Source: Tubiluchus corallicola
Taxonomy: Eukaryota; Priapulida; Priapulimorpha; Priapulimorphida; Tubiluchidae
DNA length: 64,000 bases
Reading direction: 5' to 3'
Assembly: GCA_030141605.1 (NCBI GenBank)
Contig: JAQGDQ010000522.1
Location: 62,001-126,000, forward strand
The position numbers and the translations under genes were made by a program. This document shows, piece after piece, positions 12,001 to 27,000 of this stretch. The notes beneath the pieces are model-generated. The model saw only the letters and a program-made list of their open reading frames with translations, had not been told where the DNA came from and searched no databases. Position 1 is the stretch's first letter, and each line of letters opens with the position of its first letter.

Positions 12001-15000
12001 CTAAAAATAAACACTGCCTAACGATTTCAAAGAAGAGAGGTTTAAGGCTGTCGCTCTTACCAATTCCAAGCGGTTGTCCATTGAAGAACCATTCCACCTT
12101 CATGTGAGGATCGCCAATCGGAACCAACTTGGCTTCCAGATGAGCAGCAGAATCTTCCATCAGCCCTGAACACAAGTAACATATGTAAAAAGCTGCATCA
12201 GCACAAAATTATTCTAAGAGGATTGTCAATTCTGTAAAACAGTTGACGGTTAACAAATGATGAACTAAAATGACCAGTTAGCGATAAAAATGCATCGGTC
12301 ACTATTTTACACAATAACAGACAATAGGAGCAGCAATTAACGGGGATTTTACAGAAACCGAAATTTAAGAAATATGGGAAACCAATCATTTATGCAAAAC
12401 CAACTACTATCAAAACTCTGCAATAAATAAAATGCTTTGTTTTTGTTTATTTGATTTTATTAGCTTTCATACAAACTTGATGAAGTAACTGGGCAAAAAA
12501 TCTTAAACAAAAATAGTAGAACAACATTTACGGTTAAAGATCATGATGCTTCAAAAAAAATCGACAAATTTTATTTTATTGCCTGTATTTCATAAATCAT
12601 AAAAGTAACTTGATTTTATTCAAATTGAAGTTTCGGTTAGCTGTGCCTGGAAACCTAAGCTTCACAGTCGTTAGCACAGAAAATCTGCAATGCTGTAAAA
12701 AGCATGCTACAAACGGCACGAACAGTTAAATAAACGACATTAATTTGCACTATTTTAACCAAGATTTTTCAGCGATTTTTAACATCTAGAAGAAAAAGGT
12801 AAGATGGATAAATACTATTAAAATCTCAGAAAAAAATTACAGAAAATTTCGGGTGCGAAACTTAATAACTTTCGACAAAAATGAAACTGAACCAAAAGTG
12901 CAATTATTGGCGAACCAAAAAGTTTTCATTTCCGTAACATCGCTGGCAATTAGGTCAATATTCTGCAAACTGCCCGCCCAGTGCAAATAATTAGTTACCC
13001 GCGAGATGAGGCAGCTGTGTTATAAATTTCGGCGGCTCTCCGACTTCCGGTTTCTCCTCTGGCACAACCGGATGAGCCATGGCATCCTCCATATCTTGCA
13101 ACTTCTGCACGGCTTCTTTCATCGTCTCGGGAAGCTGCGTATCCAACAGCAACGCCCTGCGAGCTACAAGCGTAAAAAGAATCGTAAGAAGCTTAGCTAT
13201 AAGCAGATGTAATAAGGTGAAAACTTCCATTCCGCAACAGATTGTTCTAAGTTATATTAAAATTAAATAAACAAACGCCCCTAACGAAGCAAAATTGATT
13301 AGACTCAACCACTGCACAGGCTTCGGCAAAACGCGTTCTGATTTAGTTACTCTTTCGTTTTTTATAGTAGTATTATCGACCTATTTTTGTGGCTCATTAC
13401 TTTCTTATGGCCGTTTTATAACATCACAATAGCTGCTCAAAGAAGATTGTTACTAATATATCTATGGTCACCGTGTTTACTAATATATCTATGGTCACCA
13501 TGGTTACTAATATATCTATGGTCACCATGGTTACTAATATATCCATGGTCACCATGGTTACTAATATATCTATGGTCACCATGGTTACTAATATATCCAT
13601 GGTCACCATCGTTACTAATATATCTATGGTCACCATGGTTACTAATATATCTATGGTACCTATGCCTGACCACTAATCAGGATTAGTCTTACAAAAATAG
13701 AATCATTAGTAATAACTTTTCCTCGCTGATCAGTTACTTTGCATTAATATTAAATTTGGCGAAAACAAACTATTACTGAATGTTTAAAGTCCAAAATACT
13801 AGCACAGCTTATACTTTGTTTCTAGTACATGTCATCATTAACTATGACATTTTCACCTTGCCATTTTAGCTTGTCCAACACCTATAATACACTCTGTATA
13901 TATTAGTTTCATCACATAAGAAGCAGGTAAGCAAACGCTTCTGAAAACCATTTTATGTTAACCTAGGCTTACTCTCATCTTTCAAAAATGTAACATCTTT
14001 GGTAGTGTACGAGGTTAATAAAGGAAGATAAGTCTTTACTTACGTTTTGTTTTGATGTAGCATTTGGTCATCGCCGTGCCGTACTTGTTGGTCGCCACGC
14101 ATTTGTACTCGCCGGTATCTTCCGGATAGCACGGTGAAATGTCCAGCGTGACGAAGCCAAAGTCGAACACGGTCTTGAACCTGCTGCCTACGGTCAGCGG
14201 CTTGTCGTTGAAGAACCATTCCACGTACAAGTCGGGATCTCCCACGGGGATGACCCTGGCTTCGTTGTGACAGCTGTCGCCTTCGTACAGGTCGGTTATG
14301 TCCTTCAAGTTGACGATGAACTCCGGAGGTATGCCAGGTGCCTCGGGTGCTGCTGCTGGTGCTTCCGGTTGTCTGCTTTCCAAGTCCTGGATCTTCGGAA
14401 GACCGCCTTCCATTCCTGGAGGAAGCTGCGTGTCAAGAATGATGCTTCGTTTGCCGGCGCAGGTCAGCGTGGCTCTAGAGAAGCACTCGCCGTACTTGTT
14501 CCAAGCGCGACAAACAAACTCTCCCGTGTCTTCGGCGTAAACGGGAGTGATGTCCAAAATGGTGAATCCAAAATCGTAAATTGTCCTGAATCGATGGCCA
14601 TCGATGACCGGTTGTCCGTTCAAGAACCATTCCGTACGTAGATACGGGTCCTTGTGAGGTTCGACGCGTCCTTCGTAGTGAGCCGTGTCGCCCTCATTGA
14701 GGCCGTCCAGAGGAAGTAGTTCTTGCGTGAAGTAGGGCGGTTGTCCTCCTTCAATGTCGCCGCACCGAAGCGTGCATCTGGCGAAGTCTTCGCCCACTTC
14801 GTTCCAAGCGCGGCAGACGTACTCGCCCGAGTCGTGCGGGAAACAGTTGGTGATGTCCAAGATGACGAAGCCAAAGTCGTGGATGATCCTCACCTTGTGG
14901 CTCGCATCAAGCGGCTTGCCGTTGAAGAACCATTCGATCTTCAACTCCGGATCGTTGACTGGTTCGAGCAAGCATTCGAAGTGAGCGGACTCATTCTCGT

Positions 15001-18000
15001 GTAAGTTGTCCAAGCTTTCGGGTTGAGTAATGAACTTGGGCGGTTGCTTTGGTGCAATTTGCTCCGATGGTCGCTCCATGGTTGGCGCCAGGGCATCTTC
15101 CAACTCGCCAATCTTTCCGGCAATTCGAGGTTGATCGGGTAGACTTGTAGTGGATAATATACTGAGCTTAGGCGCAATTTTCAACTCGCATTGCACCTGG
15201 TCTTCTCCAACGGGATTATGAGCCTTGCAGACGTACTCGCCCTCGTACTCCGGCAGCAGGAAGTTTATTTCCAGAATGACGAAGCCAAAATCGTGCAGCG
15301 TGCGGAACCGATGGCTGGCTTCCAGCGGCTGTCCGTTGAAGAACCATTCCACTTCCAGCGTCGGATCGTTGACGGGTTCTAGCCTGGCCTCCAGGTGGAT
15401 GCTGTCTCCCTCCACCAAGTCCACGTAGCTCTGCAACTCCGTGATAAAGTGCGGAGGTTGAAGCTGAGGCTCGGCCGATAACTCTTTCTTGAATCGCGTG
15501 GCTTGCTCATCCTCCATCTCTGCAATTTTCTCGACCAATCGTTGATGCTCCGGTAGATTTGTACTGGTAACGATAGCCGTCTTTGCTATAAAAAATAAAA
15601 ACAGATATATTAAATACTCCGTCAACACTCCGTTTAGAAATAACTGCTATCCCAAAAAAGCGATACAAATGGATTATAAAAACGATGCATAGTTATCCAA
15701 AAAATGCAATATACAAGGATTATTTAAGTTTTGTTACCCGAGCCACAAACAACCTTTAGCTACAGATAATAAAAAAAGATCTTAATATTGCTAGTTTCTT
15801 TGTTAATGTCTCTTTATTTAGCTACAGATAATAAAAAAAGATCTTAATATTGCTAGTTTCTTTGTTTATGTCTCTTTATTTAGCTACAGATAATAAAAAA
15901 AGATCTTAATATTGCTAGTTTCTTTGTTTATGTCTCTTTATTTAGCTACAGATAATAAAAAAAAGATATTAATATTGCTAGTTTCTTTGTTTATGTCTCT
16001 TTATTTAGCTACAGATAATAAAAAAAGATCTTAATATTGCTAGTTTCTTTGTTTATGTCTCATTTAGCTACAGATAATAAAAAAAGATCTTAATATTGCT
16101 AGTTTCTTTGTTTATGTCTCTTTATTTAGCTACAGATAATAAAAAAAGATCTTAATATTGCTAGTTTCTTTGTTTATGTCTCTTTATTAGCTACAGATAA
16201 TAAAAAAAGATCTTAATATTGCTAGTTTCTTTGTTTATGTCTCTTTATTTAGCTACAGATAATAAAAAAAGATCTTAATATTGCTAGTTTCTTTGTTTAT
16301 GTCTCTTTATTTAGCTACAGATAATAAAAAAAGATCTTAATATTGCTAGTTTCTTTGTTTATGTCTCTTTATTTAGCTACGGACAATAAAAAAAGATCTT
16401 AATATTGCTTTTGTTTCTTTGTTTATGTCTCTTTATTTAGCTACAGATAATAAAAAAAGATCTTAATATTGCTAGTTTCTTTGTTTATGTCTCTTTATTT
16501 AGCTACAGATAATAAAAAAAGATCTTAATATTGCTAGTTTCTTTGTGTATTCCTCTTTATTTAGCTACAAATAATAAAAAAAGATCTTAATATTGCTTGT
16601 TTCTTTGTGTATTCCTCTTTATTTAGCTACAAATAATAAAAAAAGATCTTAATATTGCTTGTTTCTTTGTGTATTCCTCTTTATTTAGCTACAAATAATA
16701 AAAAAAGATCTTAATATTGCTTGTTTCTTTGTGTATTCCTCTTCATTTAGCTACAAATAATAAAAAAAGATCTTAATATTGCTTGTTTCTTTGTGTATTC
16801 CTCTTTATTTAGCTACAAATAATAAAAAAAGATCTTAATATTGCTTGTTTCTTTGTGTATTCCTCTTTATTTAGCTACAAATAATAAAAAAAGATCTTAA
16901 TATTGCTTGTTTCTTTGTGTATTCCTCTTCATTTAGCTACAAATAATAAAAAAAGATCTTAATATTGCTTGTTTCTTTGTGTATTCCTCTTCATTTAGCT
17001 ACAAATAATAAAAAAAGATCTTAATATTGCTTGTTTCTTTGTGTATTCCTCTTTATTTAGTTACAAATAATAAAAAAAGATCTTAATATTGCTAGTTTCT
17101 TTGTTTATGTCTCTTTATTTAGCTACAGATAATAAAAAAAGATCTTAATATTGCTAGTTTCTTTGTGTATTCCTCTTTATTTAGCTACAAATAATAAAAA
17201 AAGATCTTAATATTGCTAGTTTCTTTGTGTATTCCTCTTTATTTAGCTACAAATAATAAAAAAAGATCTTAATATTGCTTGTTTCTTTGTGTATTCCTCT
17301 TTATTTAGCTACAAATAATAAAAAAAGATCTTAATATTGCTTGTTTCTTTGTTTATTCCTCTTCATTTAGCTACAAATAATAAAAAAAGATCTTAATATT
17401 GCTTGTTTCTTTGTGTATTCCTCTTTATTTAGCTACAAATAATAAAAAAAGATCTTAATATTGCTAGTTTCTTTGTTTATTTCACTTTTTTTAGCTACAA
17501 ATAATAAAAAAAGATCTTAATATTGCTAGTTTCTTTGTTTATTTCACTTTTTTAGCAAAACAAACAACAATTTCACTTCATTTAGAAGTTTGGAGAGACT
17601 AATTATGTACACAAATTTATGGTCAGCGCAATCCAACTGTATTGGCAAAAGAAAACGAGGATATTTTGAGATTTGACATCCATTACTGAAAAAATCAGCA
17701 AAACACAGACGGATGCACGGATGAATTATTGAAAAATCCCGCTTTTATTTTAAAAACAACACGGATGTTTTGCTCTTAGGAAATGCGCTTTCTTCATTCG
17801 GTGGGAGTTATTCTGTATAATTCTTTGTATTTCAAGATTTCCCTTACTTCTGGAGTTATTCTGTATAATTCTTTGTATTTCAAGATTTCCCTTATTTCTT
17901 ACATTCACACGAAAGAAGCAACCCGTAATAGGTTTCAAAATATCCGCTTGTTAGCAAAATAAAAGCAAGATTTTCCATTAATTCATCTTTGTATCCGTCT

Positions 18001-21000
18001 ATATAATCTTTGTTTTGTTGAAAATGAGGATAAGATTAAATAATTTCACTGTTTGATATTGATCGGGAATTTGATACTTGAAAAAATATTTGTGAACGAC
18101 TTCTAGAGAAAAGAACAAGAAAAATTCGTAGCAAAAATTGATTCTGCGTCAAAAGCGGCATGAAACGAATTAAATTTTTCAACTACGATCGTGTAAAAAA
18201 CCAAACAACGTACGTTGTGCCGTAAGCTGTGCCACTGTCATGTCCTCTCCCTGAGGATTGTAAGCTCTGCACATGTACTCTCCGGAATCTTCCGGAACGA
18301 CGCCCTCTATCTCCAGTACGACGAAGCCGAAGTCGTGGATCATCTTTACCCTGGTTGCTGTACATAAAAACGACTTACATTTAATTCAACTAGAAAAATT
18401 CGGCAAAAATCAGGGAATTAACCAGGGCAGGATTAACACATAAGCAAACCAAGCATGTGCTTAGGGTACTAAGGTTCAGGGAATTAACCAGGGCACGAAT
18501 TAACCAATACCACAAAAGTCTTACTTCATACAAACAGCACTTATAATAAAAGTTCTGTCAATACTGACTGAAGTTGGTTAATAATTGTTCTAGTAATCAA
18601 TTAGTAATCAATAATTAGTAATTAGTAATTAATAACTAATAATCAATAACTGGCTAATAAGTTTGGTTAATTAATATCTTTTATTTGAAATCAGTTCTGC
18701 TACTTTATCTCTCTTGTAACAACTGATGCTTTTGGGTCAAGAAGCCCATTAACTTAGTCTCACTTTTCACGTATTCAACGCCATTTACCTGCATCAAGAG
18801 GCGTCCCGTTGTGATACCACTCCACCACCAATTCCGGATCATTGATGGGCGTCAGCCGCGCCTCGAAGTGGGCGTGGTCGCCCTCTACCAAGTTCGGCAA
18901 TGGCTGAATCTGGGTGATGAAGACCGGCGGTTCCTTCGCCGCTTCGGGAACCCAGACGTCCTTTGGCGCTTTGTCCATCTCCAGCTCCTGAATCTTCTCC
19001 AAACCCTCAGGATGCTGCGAGGCGCTGATTACCGGAGGCTGGCCCTCTGAAGTGACAAAATGACAAACATTAAAAGCAAAAAAAATTAAAAAATTTGAAA
19101 ACTTAACATGTTGAGATTCCGTCTGAAAACATTTAAACAAAATAAAATGAAAATTCACACAAAGTACATCTACAAGGTTTTCGTTTTCTATCACAAATGT
19201 TTACTAAGATGTTTTCAAATTTAACACACTTATTCCCATGTGCTGCCATCTACCAGTCATAATATTAAACACAAAAAATTCATATAAAAATAGATTTTGT
19301 AAAAAACCATTCTCTTAATTTCGTAAAGTGTTAATGTTGCGTAGAAGACTTTCATTCTTGTAGTGCTAAAATTCTTACTAATTATTTAGTTAATGTAATT
19401 TAAGGTAGCATAACTAAGTCTGTAATTCTATATTGTTCTATAGTTTTTAATCCAAATTATTTTATTTGGAGTATTACAAGCCAAAATAGAGCCGCTTAGC
19501 GGGGAGAGAGAAGCTAGATACTAGTAAAGACAACCATCTTGAAATCAGATTCTGGACCCATAAAGACGTTTCAGCCACCATTGCACTTGATTGGTGGTCA
19601 TCCATCTGACTACTTATCAGGCTTCTTGCTCCTCAACTTTGTTGCCAAACATATACCATAATCTCTCAGACAATATGACTATATGAATGCACATTCTACA
19701 TACCGGCACATTTCACCGTGGCCGAACTGAATGCTTCGCCGACAAGATTGTAGGCCCGGGCCACGTATAGTCCAGTGTGCTCTGGCTGGACGTTGGCTAT
19801 GTCCAAACCAACGTAACCGAAGTCAAATGTGGTCGTGTACCTAGCTCCTGCAAAAGAAAATTAAAAATCAATTCACCGAGTTCAAACGAAATATTCAGCA
19901 CAAAAATGTTACGGCAGTAATTACATAAAACTGCAAAGAAGCCTTTCATATGAAGCAGCTTTCTTTCTGAAACGAGATACGACCCGGCGAGAAGCTCAAA
20001 TGCAAAACACCTGGGACGTACATTGATTGTGTGGTTACTATTTCAGCAGTGACCTCGACCAACGAAGTAACAGTCCAACCATATAGGTTACAAGATAAAA
20101 ATAAGATAAGATATAAGATAAGTATAAAAATAAGATAACTTTTCATATCTAAGCTAGTAGCTAACTTAACGTCAAAAACGATAAACGGTTTGACCTTTCT
20201 TGAATGAGCTTAGTAAATGCATGAATGACCTTGACCTCTATGAATGACTTTGAACTTTGACATGAGCATCTTAATAAGTAAAAAATGAATAAACACAAAT
20301 CTTTGCATTGCCATATCTAAGCAAGTAGTTAACTTAACGTCAAAAACGATAAACGGTTTGACCTTTCTTGAATGAACTTAGTAAATGCATGAATGACCTT
20401 GACATCTATGAATGACTTTGAACTTTGACATGAGCATCATAATAAGTAAAAAACGAATAAACACGTATCTTTGCACTATTGCAACCAACATGCAATGTAA
20501 CGAAAGCAACATTTAAACAGTTAGCCAGTCTCACCAGATTCCAGTGGTTGTCCATTGAAGAACCATTCGACCTTGAGATTTGGATCGTTAATTGGTTCAA
20601 CGATTCCATCCAGGTGTGCAGTGTCGCCCTCTATGAGGTTCTCCACGTTTACTAACGTCTTCGTAAACACCGGCTTCCTGTACTGTTCCTCCGGGACGTG
20701 AACGGCGCGGTCCGGCGACTTCTCGAGTTCACGGATTTTCTCCAAGCCTTCCGGAAACTGTGTGTCGGAGAGTACAGATGGTTTGCCTAGAACAACAACA
20801 CGGACTTTATTAGGCCCCGAACTCCGCAATTGTGTTTTCTGGATAAATGTTATTCTGCAATTCACCTAACCACAGGGATGAGAATGACAAATTGTAAAAA
20901 ACTGTGAAACAGGCCGGGGGTTTGAGGACCGCATAGGCCCCCATGGGGGTTCAAGGGGGAGAAGCAACAAATTGCAATTTTGTGACCATAGAGAGCCTCC

Positions 21001-24000
21001 TCTAAGTGGACTTAAAATATCAATTACCATGTTTCATGCATAATTTAAAATACCCAGCTATCAAGGATACATGATACCTAATTGTCTCAAAAACGCCTAA
21101 GTACTGGCCGCTCCTATGCAAAAGTATATAAAAACTGTCTGCAATTGACTCAAATAACTCCGCACAATTGATTCTATATTTTTATACATAAAGATATACA
21201 CGTGGTTACACTGATGTACGTGATGTAAACAAAGTGACGGCCTGCCAACTAGCGGCCAGCTTGCGAAATAATGTACTGGGTCCGTAGTAATTTTCTCAAC
21301 GAATTTTTGCGATTTACAAAAATGGCACTACTGATCTTCCAAAAAACTCGGAGTTGCGCGTATCCGCAGAAAATTCTCATCCCTGTAACCAGAGAATTAC
21401 TTACTGAAAAATTCTTTACCTGTCTATCAAGCATTGTGGTGTGATGGCAGTTTTAGGTTTTAGCTTAGCTGGCAGTCATAAATTAAGTTAAAAGAGCCTG
21501 AGCATAACACTGACCTGCACATTTGAGTGTGGCCGATGTTATAGCTTCTCCAACGTCATTGTAAGCTCTGCACATGTACAAACCGTCGTCTTCGGGGTAG
21601 ATGGGATTCACGTCCAATCTTACGTAGCCGAAATCATGCATTGTCGTGAACCGTGTGCCTGGAAAAAAGACAGACGTCGGTCTAAAATCAAGATACCTAG
21701 CAAAGTTACAATAGCATTATATACAGGTGAGTATACACACCTGGTCATTCTTGACAGGTGAAAGTTTTAACGTGACAATTTGCAGAAGTTCAAATTCAAG
21801 TGCAAAAACAAGTACAGCAGAAACTGCAATAATTTGATAATAATAAGAATAACAAACAATAACAATAACAGTTTCTATTTAAAGTCATTATTTGGATAAA
21901 CAACTAACGTAAGCTCAATAAGCTTTTTCCCTACTATCAGGGGAGTATTAGCCAATAGGCTAACAAGGCAATAGCCTAGATGCCAAAGTTTGAGGCGCGG
22001 CACATTTTAGAAAAAAATTTTCTTATTCTTCTCCGAAAATTTGTATACCTTCATATTCACGTAAAGCGTACGTTTCATAACACACCACAGGCAGTTATTG
22101 AGCACTGCTTCTATATAAGTGCCACATAACGAACAGGTGCAAGGTGTTACACAACAAGCAGTTGTGCAGCCTGCTTGAATATAAGCAGTATGCAAATACA
22201 TGTAATTAATAATGACCATGTCGTAGAAACTAGGTTAATAGTGTTTCTAATACACCACAAGTAACTGCTTGATTGGCTCGTTATATGACAACCATAAATT
22301 TCACAATAGAGATGGGCGGGACAAAACTCACAGTCTATTGCGTCATAAAGTTCTGATACACCCCTGCCTACTGAAAATGAAATTCCAAACTACATAATAA
22401 AGGTTACTATTTCCATAAAAAAGGTCCTTTTTATATACAAAAACTGCAAAAATGCCACCGCTATTCTACAGTATTCACAGCAACACGTCCCCACCTAGAC
22501 AGCCTATACACACTACGCAGAACGTCCCGTACTCTTCAACAACTATAAGCCGATGCAACGTTTGTCCGATTTGAACAATTCTTTCAACATTTTAGACGTA
22601 GAGAAACGCTCTACAACTATTTTGCAGAAACAGGAAAGAAAGGCAAACATGAACTAATGTGTAGAAAATAACTTCAAAACTGCTCACCAGATGGCAGTGG
22701 TTCTCCATTTCTGTACCATTCCACTTTCAGATTTGGATCATTGGCTGGTTCGAGTCTCGCTTCTAAGAATGCCGGAGCCCCTTCGACCAGATTATCGCTG
22801 AAATGCATTGCAAATCATTTTTAGATTGAATAAATCTCCTCACTATATATAAATTAAAATATCCTCACTATACTTAGGTCAGTCTGCAAAACGGTAAAAT
22901 ATGTTCACTATATTTAGGCCAGTTTGCAAAACAGCAAAACATCCTCACTATACTTAAGTCAGCTTACAAAACGGTAAAACATCTTCGCAATACTTAGGTT
23001 TAGTTTGCAAAACGGTAAAATATCCTCACTATACTTAGATTTAGTTTGCAAAACGGTAAAATATCCTCAGGACACTTAGGTCAGTTTACAAAACGGTAAA
23101 ATATCATCACTATACTTAGGTCAGTCTGCAAAATGGTAAAATATCCTCACTATATTTAGGTCAATCTGCAAATGGTAAAATATCCTCACTATACTTAGGT
23201 CCAGTTTGCAAAACGGTAAAACATCCTCACTATACTTAGGTTTAGTTTGCAAAACGGTAAAATATCCTCACTATACTTAGGTCAGCTTGCAAAACGGTAA
23301 AACATCCTCGCTATACTTAGGTCAGTCTGCAAAACGGTAAAATATGTTCACTATATTTAGGCCAGTTTGCAAAACAGTAAAACATCCTCGCAATACTTAG
23401 GTTTAGTTTGCAAAACGGTAAAATATCCTCACTATACTTAGGTCCAGTTTGCAAAACGGCAAAATATCCTCACTATACTTAGGTGTAGTTTGCAAAACGG
23501 TAAAATATCCTCACTATACTTAAGTCCAGTTTGCAAAATGGTAAAATATCCTCACTATACTTAGGTCCAGTTTGCATAACGGTAAAATATCCTCACTATA
23601 CTTAGGTTTAGTTTGCAAAACGGTAAAATATCCTCAGGACACTTAGGTCAGTTTGCAAAACGGTAAAATATCATCACTATACTTAGGTCAGTATGCAAAA
23701 CGGTAAAATATCCTCACTATACTTAGGTTTAGTTTGCAAAATGGTAAAATATCCTCACTATACTTAGGTCCAGTTTGCAAAATGGTAAAATATCCTCACT
23801 ATACTTAGGTTCAGTTTGCAAAATGGTAAAATATCCTCACTATACTTAGGACAGCTTGCAAAACGGTAAAATATCCTCACCATATTTAGCCTAGTTTGCA
23901 AAACGGTAAAATATCCTCACCATATTTAGCCTAGTTAGCAAAACAGCATTTGCAAGCTTTTGTAAAAATTGTCGCACGTAATTTTTCGCGCAACTGTCCT

Positions 24001-27000
24001 AAACTTTCAAATATTTGGAAAATGCTAGCTTTTATGTTACACGATTGCTTAATGCAGAAACAATCAAGTGCTGACACCTAGTAGTGACATACAAAATAAT
24101 CAAGTGACTAACGATAAAATCTAGCTATGAGACCCTTTTCAGACCAAGCAGATAGTCCCATTTGTGCATCACTAACTGTTGAAAACTTATCCATCTTTAT
24201 AAACTATATTTGCAAAAGAAACAGAACTAAAATGATAACAACAAACAATGCAACAAACAACGCAACAAACAACAAACAAGTATCATACATACCAGCTAAC
24301 TGGATTTGTTGTGAAAACCGGCTTCACTTTCCTGTCTTCCGGAATGTAGATCTCGTGAACTGCCCGGCGACGATGTATGTCCTCCACTTCCTGCAGTTCC
24401 TCGACACCGCGAGGCCCGGCGGGGTGAGTCGTATCTAGGTAAATGCTGCTCTTACTGATGCATTTCAGCGTAGCCGACGTGCTGGCTTCTCCGACGTCGT
24501 TCGTCGCTCGGCAGATGTAGACGCCGCTGTCTTCCGGAAGGGTGTACAAGATCTCCAGCGTCACGTAGCCAAAGTCGTGCATCGGCCGGAACCGATGACC
24601 AGTGTCCAGTGGCTGGCCATTGCAGAACCATTCTACTTTCATGGTCGGGTCGTTGATGGGTTCCAGACGACATTCGAAGAATGCTTTCTGGTTCTCGGTG
24701 GTCTGAACGTTCTCTATCTGCGTGATGAAAATCGGTTTTTGTTTCTCGCGCTCCGGGGAGAAACGAGTCGCTGCGGGACGCGACTGCCAGTCTTCCAGTT
24801 GCTGGATCTTTGCCAGTCCTTCCGGATGAATTGACTCTCCATATATGGATTTTTTACCTGAACAGAGAGAAACGTTTGAAGTTGTTTAATCACACAAAAT
24901 AGCATCCGGACAAGGACAACAAACTGTGAAATCTTAAATATGCATATAATTAGTAAAGTAAGGTATAAACTGGAAGGCCAACTTAATGCTGGTGGCTGTG
25001 GTGGGACTCTCACCTAGCTCAATCTTTACGGTAAGCCACTGGACTGGCCAAGGTGTCTTAGCCGCAAATATGCATCCTCCCTCAACCAAGTAAATAGACT
25101 AGAGGGAATGGATGGATAAGCCAGTGCTTTCAGCAGCATCTACCCGTTCACCAAACGGACATGGGAATGCTTAACTTCAGTGTCTAAGAATACACTATTA
25201 CTGTGCAGCCTTTCAAAATCAGGGACAAGTGTTAATTTGACAAACATCAGAATTATGACATTCAAGCCGTTTAGTTTTTTTGCTAAGACAAATGGCTTCA
25301 GTCCCGACGATTTCTTTCTCAAAAGAGTTTGTAAAAAATAAAGTGAGCTTTATGTGAGGGTCACAAAATGCAGAGCGAATTTTATTTACCGGAATTGCCT
25401 TATTATTTCAATTTTCTTAAAAGAAATCTTGAAACAATGGCTAAAGTACTTTTCCAATATAAACATTACGAACAGACACCAGTGTAACTAATGGGAATGC
25501 ACCGGATCCACTTTTGCCGTTTCTGGATCGGAACCCGATCCGTATGTGCTGGATCCAGTTCCGGATCGAGTTCCTACAAATTAGTGCAAACGATATTTGA
25601 TTTGTTTAACCTTTGTTCACGTTGTTGCATCGCTTATCAATTTTCAAGGTTACTGAGCAATTTTAAGCGGAAGCACTGCAAACGTTGATGTCCACTTGGT
25701 TCAAGCCAAAAAAAACGACTCTAAACTTTTAGCAGACATTTTTGCAGCAATAGTGCTATCTTTTTCGCTACTTGCTTCAATGAGCCACAGTGTGAAGATT
25801 GCTGGTATTGCTTGCGCGACAAGCATGGCGGCATAAAAACTTTTGTAAATTCCTGAAGATTTTAATAGAAATCCTTTAAATTAAGATTATTTAGGTTATT
25901 AAACTGTTACTCATATTTTTTCTTACGAGCTCTAATTTTTTTCACAGTCGGAAAACAGAAATACAAACAGTGCAAAATCCCACACAAGTTTCTGCCAGAT
26001 CAGGATCAGATCCACTAAAATAACCGGATCTCGGGATCCGGATCCGGTCCATCCCTAATCACTAACAACAATTTGAACTAAAACGAAAGAGTTATAGTCT
26101 CACCTTGACACCTGACCGTAGATGTAGATGTAGCGTCACCTGCGCGATTCTTCGCTCTACAGGTGTAAACGCCTTCATCTTCCGGATAAGCCGGACTGAT
26201 ATCCAGGGCAACGTAGCCGAAATCGTGCATCGTGTTGATTCGATTACCTTAAAATCAAAACAGTTGTAAACAACAACTAAAATAATTTCTGATTTCACAA
26301 AACCTCTAGAACAGCAAGTTTTTGATTTAATATTTAAAGTTATAAAAACTCCAAAATTATAAAGTTCATCTACTTCTAATGAGTCAAAAAACATTTTAGG
26401 TAGAAAATGTGACAGAATACCTAGTAGGTAGTTTGAAATAATCGGATTAAACTATCTGAATCCACAATTAATAGTCACAAAAACACAGCTAGGTAACACA
26501 CCACAAACAGTTGTTACACAAACTGTTTGTGTATAAAAGCGGTGGCTGTTCCCAATCATAGTGAGAAGAATTGGAAGATATGACTATTTATGAGTAATCA
26601 AACAGTTACAGTATGACAAAGTAACAACAATGGACACTGCTAATAACACACCGCAAGCAGTTTATGTATAAATGCTGACAATGACCACGGGCACAAACAC
26701 TTATTACACTAACTATTTTATGCACAAATATGCTGACTATAACATGCCACAAACCCCTGTTACACCAACTATTTTATGCATAAATATGCTGACTGAAACC
26801 CTTGTTACACCAACTATTTTATGCATAAATATGCTGACTATAACACGCTACAAACAGTTGTTACACCAACTGTTTTATGCATAAATATGCTGACCATAAC
26901 ACGCCACAAACAGTTGTTACACCAACTATTTTATGCTATATGCTGACTATAACACGCCACAAACAGTTGTTACACCAACTATTTTATGCATAAATATGCT

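Noticed and set aside
14267-15428. Plus-strand ORFs opposite exon 28 and, likewise, opposite exon 12 (41277-43066)
   Set aside because: Shadows of the strongly biased codon use of the minus-strand Ig repeats; no independent homology.
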